Origin: Peribacillus psychrosaccharolyticus ATCC 23296
Lineage (GTDB): Bacteria > Bacillota > Bacilli > Bacillales > DSM-1321
DNA: 38,736 nucleotides
Direction: 5' to 3'
Assembly (NCBI RefSeq): GCF_000305495.1
Contig: NZ_AJTN02000155.1
Location: 1-38,736, forward strand
The position numbers and the translations under genes were made by a program. The notes beneath the pieces were generated by a model. The model saw only the letters and a list, made by a program, of their open reading frames with translations. It did no database searches and was not told where the DNA came from. Position 1 is the stretch's first letter; every line of letters begins with the position of its first letter. Below, in pieces: positions 1 through 10,195 of this stretch.

Positions 1-275
1 GGACCAAAAGGGCGCTCCTTACCTTTTGAGGACGCTCATCTTTTCCACAGCGGGCTAGGCGGCGGAACTAGATTCATAAAAAAAGTGCAGACGCCTCGTT
101 CAGACCGTAAAGGAAATAGGGAGTGGACCAAAAGGGCGCTCCTTCCCTTTTGAGGACGCTCATCTTTTCCACAGCGGGCTAGGCGGCGGAACTAGATTCA
201 TAAAAAAGCGCAGTGCCTCGTTCAGACCGTGAAGGAAATAGGGAGTGGACCGGCGGAACTAGATTGAAAAAGTGC
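1..275. repeat. Tandem ~124-bp intergenic repeat, two full units and a remnant
   Basis: Unit 1 runs 1-124 and unit 2 runs 125-246, nearly identical apart from a few substitutions and a 2-bp length difference. A third copy starts at 247 with the same GGACC but jumps directly to the GGCGGAACTAGATT part, so it is an internally deleted remnant ending near 275. Unit 2 contains the inverted repeat CAAAAGGG (129-136) / CCCTTTTG (145-152); unit 1 has it with one mismatch. No open frame with a ribosome binding site runs through it. The array may extend past the start of the window. Beyond it, 276-392 holds only short inverted repeats such as ATGTATA (329-335) / TATACAT (342-348). Confidence 0.85.
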
Positions 276-392
276 AGACACCTTTTCTGCAAAGAGTTCA
301 AATTTAGGCTTTATTGATATGTACTAGTATGTATAAAAGTCTATACATTGAATAATTTTTCTTTGCAAAAGGATACTAATTCAAGGTAAAGC

Positions 393-421
393 AAAAAACC
401 ACAGGCATATGCCTATGGTTT
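393..421 (-). terminator. Intrinsic terminator after yqeY
   Basis: The stem AAACCAYAGGCAT / ATGCCTRTGGTTT (396-421) is followed on the minus strand by a run of six T. It lies 11 bp beyond the yqeY stop codon and ends the rpsU-yqeY unit. Confidence 0.8.
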
Positions 422-431
422 GGTTTTGAGA

Positions 432-878
432 TCAGGATAGATGTTGTTGTACTAATTTATTAATTAGAGAACCATCTGCTTTGCCTTTTAGCTTCGGCAT
501 TAAAGCTCCCATAACTCTCCCCATATCTGCTTTAGACGAAGCATTAATCTCTTCAATCGTTTCAGAAACGATTGTAGAAACTTCTTCCTCTGAGAGTTGC
601 TTCGGCATATATGCCTCAACGTAACCTATTTCGATTCGGACTTTATCCACGAGATCTATACGACCGGCGTTTTCAAACTCTTGGAGGGAGTCTTTGCGTT
701 GTTTTAATTCGCGAGAAAGTATCGTCAATTCTTCTTCTTCAGTTAGTTCACGGTCTGCTTTTTTAAGTGCTTCATTTTGAAGTGAAGACTTAAGCATCCG
801 TATAACAGATAGTTGATCCTTGGCTTTATCTCTCATCGCTTGTTTCATATCATTATTTAAACGCTCGAGAAGACTCAT
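432..878 (-). CDS. yqeY: GatB/YqeY domain-containing protein
   Basis: 148 residues, the usual length of the YqeY family. The protein is an all-helical, highly charged domain related to the C-terminal tail domain of GatB, the amidotransferase subunit that acts on Glu-tRNA(Gln)/Asp-tRNA(Asn). Family members have the typical N-terminus [16 protein letters not shown] and a conserved centre ([15 protein letters not shown]). The exact role of the stand-alone protein is not settled; tRNA-related work is inferred from the GatB homology. The ATG has a GAGGGTGG ribosome binding site. It starts 14 bp after rpsU, as in other Bacillaceae, so both are read from the promoter at 1136-1164 and end at the hairpin 393-421. 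Confidence 0.93.
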   Translation of the reverse strand: MSLLERLNNDMKQAMRDKAKDQLSVIRMLKSSLQNEALKKADRELTEEEELTILSRELKQRKDSLQEFENAGRIDLVDKVRIEIGYVEAYMPKQLSEEEVSTIVSETIEEINASSKADMGRVMGALMPKLKGKADGSLINKLVQQHLS

Positions 879-892
879 ATTTCCACCCTCTC

Positions 893-1066
893 TTAGAATT
901 TACGTTTTCTAGCAGCTTCAGACTTCTTCTTACGTTTAACACTTGGTTTTTCATAGAACTCACGCTTCCTAGCTTCCTGAAGCGATCCTGCTTTAGACAC
1001 AGTACGTTTGAAACGACGAAGAGCATCTTCAAGTGATTCGTTTTTACGAACGACGGTTTTAGACAT
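893..1066 (-). CDS. rpsU: Small ribosomal subunit protein bS21
   Basis: 57 residues ([20 protein letters not shown] at the N-terminus), rich in Lys/Arg, with the very basic C-terminal tail [13 protein letters not shown] typical of S21. S21 sits near the anti-Shine-Dalgarno end of 16S rRNA in the 30S subunit. I start it at 1066, not at an upstream in-frame codon, because AGGGAGGG lies 5-6 bases before this ATG and this is the family's conserved N-terminus. It is the first gene of rpsU-yqeY, with a strong SigA-type promoter about 75 bp upstream and a 16-bp palindrome over the expected transcription start. Confidence 0.97.
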   Translation of the reverse strand: MSKTVVRKNESLEDALRRFKRTVSKAGSLQEARKREFYEKPSVKRKKKSEAARKRKF

Positions 1067-1111
1067 CTCTTTCCCTCCCTCCGAAAACAACACACTAACT
1101 CATAGTTGGCA

Positions 1112-1127
1112 ACATGTTATAACATGT
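1112..1127. promoter_or_regulatory. 16-bp perfect palindrome in the rpsU leader, operator-like
   Basis: ACATGTTATAACATGT is its own reverse complement. It begins 8 bp downstream of the rpsU -10 box, so it overlaps or directly follows the expected transcription start. The position fits a repressor operator; the binding protein is unknown. Confidence 0.5.
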
Positions 1128-1135
1128 ACTAAACC

Positions 1136-1164
1136 ATTATAATATATGCATAACACCTGGTCAA
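1136..1164 (-). promoter_or_regulatory. SigA-type promoter of rpsU-yqeY
   Basis: On the minus strand a -35 box TTGACC (1159-1164) and a perfect -10 box TATAAT (1136-1141) are 17 bp apart. It is the best consensus promoter in the window and points to rpsU. Confidence 0.85.
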
Positions 1165-1303
1165 CTCAATAATAAGACAATTTTCCGAGATATGGTTGGA
1201 TAATGCTATATATATACCCTTTTTTTAAAAAAATATTCATCAATCCAGTAAAAAAAAGCATTTTTACCATGCCCGTCCATAGAATATATGAGGGGTGAAG
1301 GTT

Positions 1304-2236
1304 GTGCAGGTATTATTATTATTTTTCTTATATATTATTATGTTTTTAACTGGGATGTTTGTCCTCCGCATTGGATTATTTAATGCAGCAGGTGAACGGT
1401 TAAAGTCTTTTCTCGCGCTCGTAACGAATAAACCATGGAAAGGATTCCTAGCAGGTATTTTTTTTACTGGCATTCTTCAAAGCAGTTCAGCTGTCATGGT
1501 GATGGCAGTCGGATTAGTTGCCGCAAGAGCACTGACATTTCCGCAAACAATCGGCATAATACTCGGTACCAATATTGGTTCGACCTTTACTACTGAATTC
1601 ATGGCTTTTCCAATGGATCGCTGGATCGTTCCCGGCATCATTTTAGGAGCCTTGCTTTGGTTAATTCCCCATCACTTACCTAAAAGCATTGGGACGGCAT
1701 TCATTGGAATCAGTGCCATTTTCGCGGCAATGGGTGGCTTTAAAACACTTGCCGGACCCCTTGCAGCCTTTCCCGCAGCTGCAGAAATAATTACGCTGAT
1801 TGAGAATCACTTGGGCTTTGCACTGCTGATTGGGGTAACACTCACCGCGATTATCCATTCGAGTTCAGCCACCGTTGGTTTAGCCATGAGTTTTGTTGCC
1901 GCGGGAGACTTGAGCGTTGCCTCCGCTATTGTGATTATGCTCGGTTCTAACATCGGCACATGCATTACCGGCTACATGGCGAGTATCGGTTCAGGAAGAG
2001 AAGCCACTCTAACCGCTTATTCCCATATATGGCTGAATTTTTTCGGCGTCCTGTCTTTTCTCCCATTCATCGGTCTCCTTGAAAACACTACTGCCTACTT
2101 CACTACGGAAAAAGCACTACAGCTTGCACACGCAAGCCTTCTCTTTAACCTGATAACATCACTCGCTGTCCTGCCCTTTGCAAAACAATATTCTCGTTTT
2201 ATTTTGCGGATACACGGAGGCAGAATTTCCCTATAA
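1304..2236 (+). CDS. yqeW: Na/Pi cotransporter family protein (YqeW-like)
   Basis: About 310 residues and almost entirely hydrophobic (8-9 predicted membrane segments). It carries the two inverted-topology repeats of the Na/Pi-cotransporter II family, each with its signature: GILQSSSAVMVMAV near residue 60 and AIIHSSSATVGLAM near residue 185. Proteins of this family take up phosphate with sodium; substrate is inferred from family only. It lacks the C-terminal PhoU-like domain of longer relatives, as does B. subtilis YqeW. The GTG at 1304 is preferred over the GTG at 1295 because GAGGGGTG sits at proper distance before it. It is a single gene, divergent from rpsU and convergent with deoC. Confidence 0.85.
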   Translation: MQVLLLFFLYIIMFLTGMFVLRIGLFNAAGERLKSFLALVTNKPWKGFLAGIFFTGILQSSSAVMVMAVGLVAARALTFPQTIGIILGTNIGSTFTTEFMAFPMDRWIVPGIILGALLWLIPHHLPKSIGTAFIGISAIFAAMGGFKTLAGPLAAFPAAAEIITLIENHLGFALLIGVTLTAIIHSSSATVGLAMSFVAAGDLSVASAIVIMLGSNIGTCITGYMASIGSGREATLTAYSHIWLNFFGVLSFLPFIGLLENTTAYFTTEKALQLAHASLLFNLITSLAVLPFAKQYSRFILRIHGGRISL

Positions 2237-2310
2237 ATAACAAACGAATCCAAGTTAACACATACCCTTTAATGTATTCTGCTTGGTAGTATTGGTGAAT
2301 GGTGTCCAAT

Positions 2311-2350
2311 CAAAAAAAAGCGCAGCTCTCTAAAAAGAGGGCTGCGCTTT
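2311..2350 (-). terminator. Terminator of deoC
   Basis: Stem AAAGCGCAGC-TCTCT / AGAG-GGCTGCGCTTT (2317-2350) with a minus-strand T8 run after it, 11 bp beyond the deoC stop. There is no T-run on the plus side, so it serves mainly deoC. Confidence 0.85.
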
Positions 2351-2361
2351 CTATAGTACTC

Positions 2362-3033
2362 TTAGTAATCAGAATCAGCTGTAAGTCCTTTGATGATAGA
2401 AACACCAGCACTAGCGCCGATACGTGTTGCACCTGCTTCAATAACTTTGTTAGCATCTTCTGTATTACGGACACCACCTGAAGCTTTAACTCCAATATCA
2501 GGTCCTACTGTTTTGCGCATTAACGCGATATCTTCAGGAGTTGCGCCGCCTGTAGAGAATCCAGTAGAAGTTTTCACGAAGTCAGCTCCTGCTTTAACAG
2601 CAAGTTCACAAGCGCGAATTTTTTCTTCCTCAGTTAATAACGAAGTTTCGATGATAACCTTTGTTAGGGCTTTACCTGTAGCAGCAGCTACAACCGCACG
2701 AATATCACGTTCAACTAGTTCGTCATCCTTGTCCTTAAGCGCGCCGATATTAATAACCATATCAACTTCATGTGCACCGTTTTCAATTGCATTTTTCACT
2801 TCAAATGCTTTTGTTTCTGGTGTATTAGCTCCTAGAGGGAATCCGATAACCGTACAAACCTTCACATCAGAACCTTGAAGCTGTTCGCTTGAATATTTTA
2901 CCCAAGTTGGATTTACACAAACCGATGCAAAATGATGTTCCTTTGCTTCGGTACAAATTACCGTAACTTGATCCTTAGTTGCATCTGCTTTTAATAAAGT
3001 ATGGTCAATGAGACCGGCTACATTTTGTGCCAT
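2362..3033 (-). CDS. deoC: Deoxyribose-phosphate aldolase
   Basis: 223 residues, normal for the short Bacillus-type DeoC. It is a cytosolic TIM-barrel class I aldolase that cleaves 2-deoxyribose-5-phosphate into glyceraldehyde-3-phosphate and acetaldehyde in deoxynucleoside salvage. The Schiff-base lysine is K154 in DFVKTSTGF; the proton-relay Asp is D91 in EVDMVINIG, and the second active-site Lys lies in IGVKASGG. The ATG has a GGGAGG site 7-8 bases upstream. The gene stands alone with its own terminator; an extended -10 box (TATGCTATTAT on the minus strand, near 3085) lies upstream. It is not beside the usual dra-nupC-pdp partners of B. subtilis. Confidence 0.96.
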   Translation of the reverse strand: MAQNVAGLIDHTLLKADATKDQVTVICTEAKEHHFASVCVNPTWVKYSSEQLQGSDVKVCTVIGFPLGANTPETKAFEVKNAIENGAHEVDMVINIGALKDKDDELVERDIRAVVAAATGKALTKVIIETSLLTEEEKIRACELAVKAGADFVKTSTGFSTGGATPEDIALMRKTVGPDIGVKASGGVRNTEDANKVIEAGATRIGASAGVSIIKGLTADSDY

Positions 3034-3167
3034 TTAAACATTCCTCCCAAAAAATAAGTGGGTTGTACGTACCTCTTCATAATAGCATACTGTCTACTAA
3101 AAAACGAATTTCTATTTGGGTAAATTTTGTGAATCATGATTAAATTAACCTAAAACCCAACAAATCA

Positions 3168-3755
3168 TCCTGAATAAATGAAGTCTCGGCTCCGTAACTA
3201 CCAAAAAATGAAGCTCTGGGCTTCAATTCTTCCGCAACTTCGATTTATTCTGCCCGAACTCAAGATGATTCTGCCTTAACTCGGGATTATTCTTCCCGTA
3301 CTCATATAGATTCTTCCCTGCCGCTTTTTGGCTTTTAAAAATAGGGTATCTGGCTTCTTTAGTTACACGTTCTGGACAAAACATGCTGAATGAGCGAAGT
3401 CTCGGCTCTGCAACTAACCAAAAATCAGGCTACACGCTCCATTTCTTCCGCAACTTCGATTTATTCTTCCCCAACTCAAGGTGATTCTGCCTTAACTCGG
3501 GATTATTCTTCCCGAACTCAGTATGATTCTTCCCAGCCGCTTTTGGCTTTTAAAATTAGGGTATCTGGCTTTTTAGTTACACATTCTGGACAAAACATGC
3601 TGAATGAAATGAAGTCTCAGCTCCGTTACTACCAAAAAATCAGGCTCCGAACTCCATTTCTTCCGCAATTCTAATTTATTCTTCCCGAACTTAAGATGAT
3701 TCTGCCTTAACTCGAGATTGCTCTTCCCTAACTCATATAAATTCTTCCCTACGCT
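3168..3755. repeat. Three tandem ~215-bp repeats, each with a five-unit 21-bp array
   Basis: Copies begin with a common head (GAAGTCTCGGCTC) at about 3180, 3396 and 3611, a spacing of 215-216 bp. Each holds five units of exactly 21 bp starting at 3226/3247/3268/3289/3310, 3442/3463/3484/3505/3526 and 3657/3678/3699/3720/3741, with core ATTCTTCCC-N-AACTC. Copies 1 and 2 end in a shared tail that includes TTACACRTTCTGGACAAAA (about 3359-3384 and 3575-3599); copy 3 lacks it. The rest of the 3034-3770 gap holds the deoC promoter and nothing else I can name. Minus-strand reading frames here are open but have no ribosome binding site, so I do not call genes. Confidence 0.9.
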
Positions 3756-3770
3756 GAATGTCACCAACAC

Positions 3771-3802
3771 AAAAAAGCTGTCGAGGGTTTCTCGACAGCT
3801 TT
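3771..3802 (-). terminator. Terminator of the hrcA-dnaK-mtaB operon
   Basis: A perfect 12-bp stem AAAGCTGTCGAG / CTCGACAGCTTT (3774-3802) is followed by T6 on the minus strand, 9 bp beyond the mtaB stop codon. Confidence 0.9.
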
Positions 3803-3810
3803 CCGTATCA

Positions 3811-5157
3811 TCAAATTGCAAGGTTGCCTTCTAGTTCGCGAACAATTGTGACAAATTGCCCTTCACTGAATGGGTAGCCTGATTTTGTGATTTTTACTTT
3901 GACGACTTCGCCAATCATATCTTCTGATCCTAGGAAGACGACTTTTAGATAATTATCTGTGTATCCTTCGTATAGACCCTGTTCTTGGTTTTCGTTGAAA
4001 CGATTTTCGGGAATCACTTCAACAATTTCACCTTCATAACGGGATGCATATTCTTTGGCCAGTTGATCAGATAATGTGATTAGACGATGGACGCGCTCAT
4101 TTTTTATCTCTTCATCTACTTGATTTTCCATTCGAGCAGCCGGTGTTCCGGTCCGTTTTGAATAAGGGAATACATGCAGTTCAGAGAATTTATGGTCTTT
4201 GATAAAATGATAGGTCTCCAGAAACTCTTCTTCCGTTTCACCAGGGAAACCAACGATAACATCAGAGGTAACCGCTAACCCTGGAAGTGCCTTATGTAAT
4301 TTAACAAGACGATCTGCAAAGTAGTCCATTGAATATTTCCGTCTCATCCGTTTCAACACTGTATCCGAACCAGACTGAATCGGAATATGGAGATGCGGCA
4401 CTACTTTTTTGGAGTTAGCAAGTACTTCAATGACTTCATCACTAATTTGGCTTGCTTCAATCGAAGAAATACGAATCCGTTTCAAACCATGAACCTGTTC
4501 TTCCAAATCACGAAGCAGCATGGCAAGATTATAATCTTTCATGTCTTCGCCGTATCCACCCGTATGGATACCAGTTAAAACAATCTCCTTATACCCTGCA
4601 TCAACCAACTGCTGTGCTTGTTTAAGAACTTCCTGTGGATCACGTGAACGCATTAACCCACGAGCCCATGGAATGATACAGAATGTACAGAAATTATTAC
4701 AGCCTTCTTGGATTTTTAAGGATGCACGAGTCCGATCAGTAAATGCCGGAACATCCAGCTCTTCATAGACCCGCGTTTTCATAATGTTGCGCACACCATT
4801 GATTGGCTGCCGTTCTACCTTAAATTGCTCGATCAGCCCCAATAGTTTTGTGCGGTCTTGTGTACCAACAACAATATCAACGCCTGGAATGGCCATGATT
4901 TCTGCTGGAGACGTTTGGGCATAACATCCAGTTACCGCAATAACAGCATCTGGATTACTCCGGATGGCCCGGCGGATTACTTGCCGGCTTTTTTTATCAC
5001 CGGTATTAGTAACTGTACATGTGTTAATAACATAAACATCGGCAGTTGATTCATATTCCTTACGCTCATAGCCTTCTGCCTTGAATAATTGCCAAATAGC
5101 TTCGGTTTCATAATGATTTACTTTACAGCCTAACGTATGAAAAGCAACAGTCGACAT
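3811..5157 (-). CDS. mtaB: tRNA t6A37 methylthiotransferase MtaB
   Basis: 448 residues. It converts t6A37 to ms2t6A37 in ANN-decoding tRNAs. The N-terminal UPF0004 domain carries its three cluster cysteines (GCKVNHYE near residue 10, NTCTVT near 46, TGCYAQ near 80). The radical-SAM domain has CNNFCTFC (C-x3-C-x2-C) near residue 154, and a TRAM RNA-binding domain closes the protein. This is yqeV of B. subtilis. It starts 4 bp after rsmE stops and is the last gene of the heat-shock operon, ended by the hairpin at 3771-3802. Confidence 0.96.
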   Translation of the reverse strand: MSTVAFHTLGCKVNHYETEAIWQLFKAEGYERKEYESTADVYVINTCTVTNTGDKKSRQVIRRAIRSNPDAVIAVTGCYAQTSPAEIMAIPGVDIVVGTQDRTKLLGLIEQFKVERQPINGVRNIMKTRVYEELDVPAFTDRTRASLKIQEGCNNFCTFCIIPWARGLMRSRDPQEVLKQAQQLVDAGYKEIVLTGIHTGGYGEDMKDYNLAMLLRDLEEQVHGLKRIRISSIEASQISDEVIEVLANSKKVVPHLHIPIQSGSDTVLKRMRRKYSMDYFADRLVKLHKALPGLAVTSDVIVGFPGETEEEFLETYHFIKDHKFSELHVFPYSKRTGTPAARMENQVDEEIKNERVHRLITLSDQLAKEYASRYEGEIVEVIPENRFNENQEQGLYEGYTDNYLKVVFLGSEDMIGEVVKVKITKSGYPFSEGQFVTIVRELEGNLAI

Positions 5158-5161
5158 ATCA

Positions 5162-5914
5162 TCACCCCAAAAGTTCTAAATGATAAGAAACAGCAGCAAG
5201 CGCATACAGCGGTGCTGTTTCTGTACGCAAAATTCTTGGACCCAGCCCGCAAGCAGTAAAGCCTGCTTCCACCAGCTTGTCCAGCTCTTTCTCTGTTATT
5301 CCGCCTTCCGGTCCAAAGACAAACAAAATGGATTGTCCTGGTTTGATTACTTTCAAAGTAGATGCCAGTTTAGCAGTTTCGCCCTGCTTAGCCGATTCTT
5401 CAAATGCAATCAACTTATAATCATAATCTTGAGCGCGTTCAATCAACCCTGATAAAGTGACTGGTTCATTCACAACAGGCACTACTGTACGATGTGATTG
5501 CTCAGCCGCTTCCTTGGCGATTTTTTGGAGACGCTCGGTTTTCTTACCAGCTTTTTTTTCATCCCACTTGACTACCGAACGTGCTGCCTGGAAAGGGAAA
5601 AAGGAAAAAGCTCCAAGTTCGGTTCCTTTTTGGACAATATATTCTAGCTTATCGCCTTTTGGCAGTCCGCTGGCAATACTCAGTCTTACAGGAAGCTCTT
5701 TCTCTTCCTTAGTCCATTCAATAACATCCGCCAACACAGCATCATCAGTTATTGTTTTAATTTCAGCAACAGCAGCCTGTCCTCCCGGCTGTACAACGAT
5801 CACGGTATCTCCTGTTTCCATTCGCATCACACGGACAATATGATGAAAATCATCACCAGTTATCGTTACGGATGATTCAGTAAAACTCTCCATTGGTACA
5901 AAATATCGCTGCAC
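5162..5914 (-). CDS. rsmE: 16S rRNA m3U1498 methyltransferase RsmE
   Basis: About 250 residues. A SPOUT-class enzyme that methylates N3 of U1498 in 16S rRNA. The motifs IASGLPKGDKLE, GTELGAFSFFPFQAARSV, VFGPEGGITEKE and LGPRILRTETAPLYALAA form the knotted SAM site in the C-terminal half; a PUA-like domain precedes it. An in-frame GTG at 5926 also exists, but GTG 5914 gives the family N-terminus (M)QRYF and has GGGTG five bases upstream. It lies between prmA and mtaB in the order of B. subtilis yqeT-yqeU-yqeV. Confidence 0.94.
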   Translation of the reverse strand: MQRYFVPMESFTESSVTITGDDFHHIVRVMRMETGDTVIVVQPGGQAAVAEIKTITDDAVLADVIEWTKEEKELPVRLSIASGLPKGDKLEYIVQKGTELGAFSFFPFQAARSVVKWDEKKAGKKTERLQKIAKEAAEQSHRTVVPVVNEPVTLSGLIERAQDYDYKLIAFEESAKQGETAKLASTLKVIKPGQSILFVFGPEGGITEKELDKLVEAGFTACGLGPRILRTETAPLYALAAVSYHLELLG

Positions 5915-5969
5915 ACTTACACCCACTTGTTGGTAATATTAGCGAACATTTACTTAATCATAACAAAAT

Positions 5970-6002
5970 GGCGCTATCATTATCAAATCGATAATGCGCG
6001 CC
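5970..6002 (-). other. Hairpin between prmA and rsmE
   Basis: GGCGC (5970-5974) pairs with GCGCC (5998-6002), and inside it ATTATC (5979-5984) pairs with GATAAT (5990-5995). The T-run after it on the minus strand is weak, so attenuation or an mRNA-processing site is as likely as termination. Confidence 0.45.
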
Positions 6003-6011
6003 TTTTGAAAA

Positions 6012-6953
6012 TCAGTTATTTTTTTTAGCAATCAACGCAACCCAGTCTTCCATCAAAATGGTTTCTTCAATGGTAAAACCTGAAGCGATAATAGCGTCTT
6101 TTACGTCTTGTTTCTTAGGATTAATGATACCCGAGGCAATAAAATAACCACCTGGTTTAACAACCGTTGCTACGTCATCAGTAAAGCGCATAATGACTTC
6201 AGCCAAAATGTTAGCCACAACGATATCCGCTTGTTCGTTTACACCATCGAGTAAATTTCCCTGGGAAACATCCACACGATCCTGAACCTTGTTTAGCTTA
6301 ACATTGATTCTTGCTGAATTGACGGCTACTTCATCCAAGTCTAGCGCTTGAATGTGTTTCGCCTCTAACAGTGCTGCCGCAATACTTAAAACTCCAGATC
6401 CTGTACCGACATCCACCACTAAATCGCCTGGTTTGACCATTTGTTCTAAAGCTTGGATGCACATAACGGTTGTCGGGTGTGTTCCTGTTCCAAACGCCAT
6501 CCCAGGATCGAGTTCAATTATTAATTCATCACTTGAAACCGGAGTATAATCCTCCCACGTTGGAACAATGGTAAACCGTTCAGAAATTTTAACTGGGTTA
6601 TAATATTTCTTCCAAGCTGTAGCCCATTCTTCTTCATTAACCTCACTGATTGATACCGAGTTTTTCCCAAGATCGATATCAAATAACAGTAAATTATTAA
6701 TGGCTTCTTTAATTTCTTCCACGGTTTCACCAAGAAAACTATTTACAGGCAGATAGGCTTTAACAATAACGCCCTCTTCTGGATAATCGGCAGGGTCAAG
6801 CTGGTAGATTTCCCCGAAAACATTTTCTCGTACCTTGAAAAGTTCCTGAGGATCTTCTATAACGACTCCACTAGCACCCGCCTCATGTAAAATATTTGAA
6901 ACGGGTTCTACCGCATCGTTTGTTGTATGGATTGTAAATTCAGACCATTTCAT
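6012..6953 (-). CDS. prmA: Ribosomal protein L11 methyltransferase
   Basis: 313 residues, typical length. PrmA trimethylates lysines and the N-terminus of ribosomal protein L11. The N-terminal substrate-binding domain starts [18 protein letters not shown]. The Rossmann methyltransferase domain shows motif [16 protein letters not shown] near residue 183, ALDLDEVAV after it, and the catalytic-loop motif VANILAEVI. It begins 22 bp after dnaJ. PrmA downstream of dnaJ is the standard Firmicute arrangement. Confidence 0.96.
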   Translation of the reverse strand: MKWSEFTIHTTNDAVEPVSNILHEAGASGVVIEDPQELFKVRENVFGEIYQLDPADYPEEGVIVKAYLPVNSFLGETVEEIKEAINNLLLFDIDLGKNSVSISEVNEEEWATAWKKYYNPVKISERFTIVPTWEDYTPVSSDELIIELDPGMAFGTGTHPTTVMCIQALEQMVKPGDLVVDVGTGSGVLSIAAALLEAKHIQALDLDEVAVNSARINVKLNKVQDRVDVSQGNLLDGVNEQADIVVANILAEVIMRFTDDVATVVKPGGYFIASGIINPKKQDVKDAIIASGFTIEETILMEDWVALIAKKNN

Positions 6954-6975
6954 AATCTACCAACTCCCCTAGTAC

Positions 6976-8103
6976 TTAGTCGCCTTTAAAAGCACGTTTC
7001 ACTTTTGCAAAAAAGCTTTGTTCTTGCTCATCAGGAGCATTTTGTCCGCTGATTTCAGAGAATTCTCTAAGCAGCTGCTTTTGTTTTTCGGTAAGCTTAC
7101 GCGGTGTAACCAACAAGATCACAACATGCTGATCTCCTTGACCATATCCTCTGACATTCGGCGCACCTTTTCCTTTTAAACGGAAGCGGGTTCCTGTTTG
7201 TGTACCAGCCGGAATTTTCAATTTAACCTTACCATGTACGGTAGGTACTTCAATTTCATCACCAAGAGCTGCTTGAGCCATGGTTATCGGCATTTCACAA
7301 TAAATATCATCGCCATCGCGTTCAAAGAACTCATGACTGCGGATAGAAAATACAACGTATAAGTCGCCTGGAGGGCCGCCGTTAACACCTGGTTCACCCT
7401 GTCCAGTTACGCGCAGCTGCTGACCGTCATCGATACCCGCGGGAACTTTAACTTCAATTTTCTTACGTGTTTTAACTTTTCCTTCACCATGACAGGTTGA
7501 ACATTTGTTTGGAATGATTTTCCCTGTACCTTGACAGTGATGACATGAACGTTTATTAACAATCCGGCCAAATGGCGTATTTTGTTCAACATTTAGCTGA
7601 CCCGTACCTTGACAATGTGAACAAGTATTAACTTTTGTACCAGGTTTCGCGCCCGATCCCTTACACGTTTTACATTCTTCTTCACGTGGGATTTCAATCG
7701 TTGTGTCTTTACCAAACACAGCTTCTTCAAATTTAAGTGACATCGTATATTGAAGATCCGCACCCTGACGCGGTGCATTTGGATCTCTGCGTCGTCCGCC
7801 GCCGCCGCCGAAGAATGAGCTGAAAATATCTTCAAACCCGCCAAAACCGCCGCCGCCGCCGAAATCTTGACCAAAGCCTTGATTCGGATCCGTATGACCA
7901 AATTGATCATAATGTGCTTTCTTTTGCTGATCACTTAATACTTCATAAGCTTCGCTGATTTCTTTAAATTTTTCATCCGCATCTGCAGCCTTATTAATAT
8001 CTGGATGATATTGTTTAGAGAGCTTACGGTAGGCTTTCTTAATCTCTTCTTTTGTAGCACTTTTCGAAACACCAAGCACTTCATAATAATCTCGTTTGTT
8101 CAT
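6976..8103 (-). CDS. dnaJ: Molecular chaperone DnaJ
   Basis: 375 residues. The Hsp40 co-chaperone that delivers substrates to DnaK and stimulates its ATPase. Domains in order: J domain (residues 1-70, HPD motif in KQYHPDINK), a long Gly/Phe linker ([19 protein letters not shown]), four CxxCxGxG zinc repeats ([32 protein letters not shown]) and two C-terminal beta domains. The gene can be read from the upstream CIRCE promoter through dnaK or from a separate promoter at 8140-8169, since a terminator hairpin lies between dnaK and dnaJ. Confidence 0.98.
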   Translation of the reverse strand: MNKRDYYEVLGVSKSATKEEIKKAYRKLSKQYHPDINKAADADEKFKEISEAYEVLSDQQKKAHYDQFGHTDPNQGFGQDFGGGGGFGGFEDIFSSFFGGGGGRRRDPNAPRQGADLQYTMSLKFEEAVFGKDTTIEIPREEECKTCKGSGAKPGTKVNTCSHCQGTGQLNVEQNTPFGRIVNKRSCHHCQGTGKIIPNKCSTCHGEGKVKTRKKIEVKVPAGIDDGQQLRVTGQGEPGVNGGPPGDLYVVFSIRSHEFFERDGDDIYCEMPITMAQAALGDEIEVPTVHGKVKLKIPAGTQTGTRFRLKGKGAPNVRGYGQGDQHVVILLVTPRKLTEKQKQLLREFSEISGQNAPDEQEQSFFAKVKRAFKGD

Positions 8104-8139
8104 TTATTATTCACTCCCGATCCGATTCACATAAAAATA

Positions 8140-8169
8140 ATAATAGCACTCTATCTCTAATAAGCGCAA
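8140..8169 (-). promoter_or_regulatory. Candidate SigA promoter in front of dnaJ
   Basis: On the minus strand a -35-like TTGCGC (8164-8169) and a -10 box TATTAT (8140-8145) are 18 bp apart, 37 bp upstream of the dnaJ ATG and downstream of the dnaK terminator. Confidence 0.5.
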
Positions 8170-8260
8170 GCATCTGTTATAGGAAGAACGACAAATTTCG
8201 CCATTCCTTGACAGCCTGTTTTAGGTCTTTCTAACCCGTTTTGAATCCCCTTTTTCAATC

Positions 8261-8300
8261 AAAAAAGTCAAAGCCAAGAGAACCTGACTTTGACTTTTTT
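8261..8300 (-). terminator. Terminator-like hairpin between dnaK and dnaJ
   Basis: Stem AAAAAAGTCAAAG (8261-8273) / CTTTGACTTTTTT (8288-8300), with long A/T flanks serving as the T-tract. It lies 26 bp beyond the dnaK stop, inside the operon, so readthrough would set the dnaK to dnaJ ratio. Confidence 0.7.
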
Positions 8301-8325
8301 TATCGGTACATTTAGTTAGACCGAC

Positions 8326-10170
<1,845 letters not shown>

Positions 10171-10195
10171 CTATTTAATATGTAATCAGGACTGC

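Noticed and set aside
2390-2878. 162-codon plus-strand frame opposite deoC
   Set aside because: Lies fully inside deoC, has no ribosome site and no similarity to a known family; deoC is certain.
3573-3821. 82-codon minus-strand frame over the third 215-bp repeat
   Set aside because: It is the repeat itself read in one frame, overlaps the mtaB terminator and the end of mtaB, and has no ribosome site.
5457-5843. 128-codon plus-strand frame opposite rsmE
   Set aside because: Shadow of rsmE; Ser/Thr-rich composition is typical of antisense reading.
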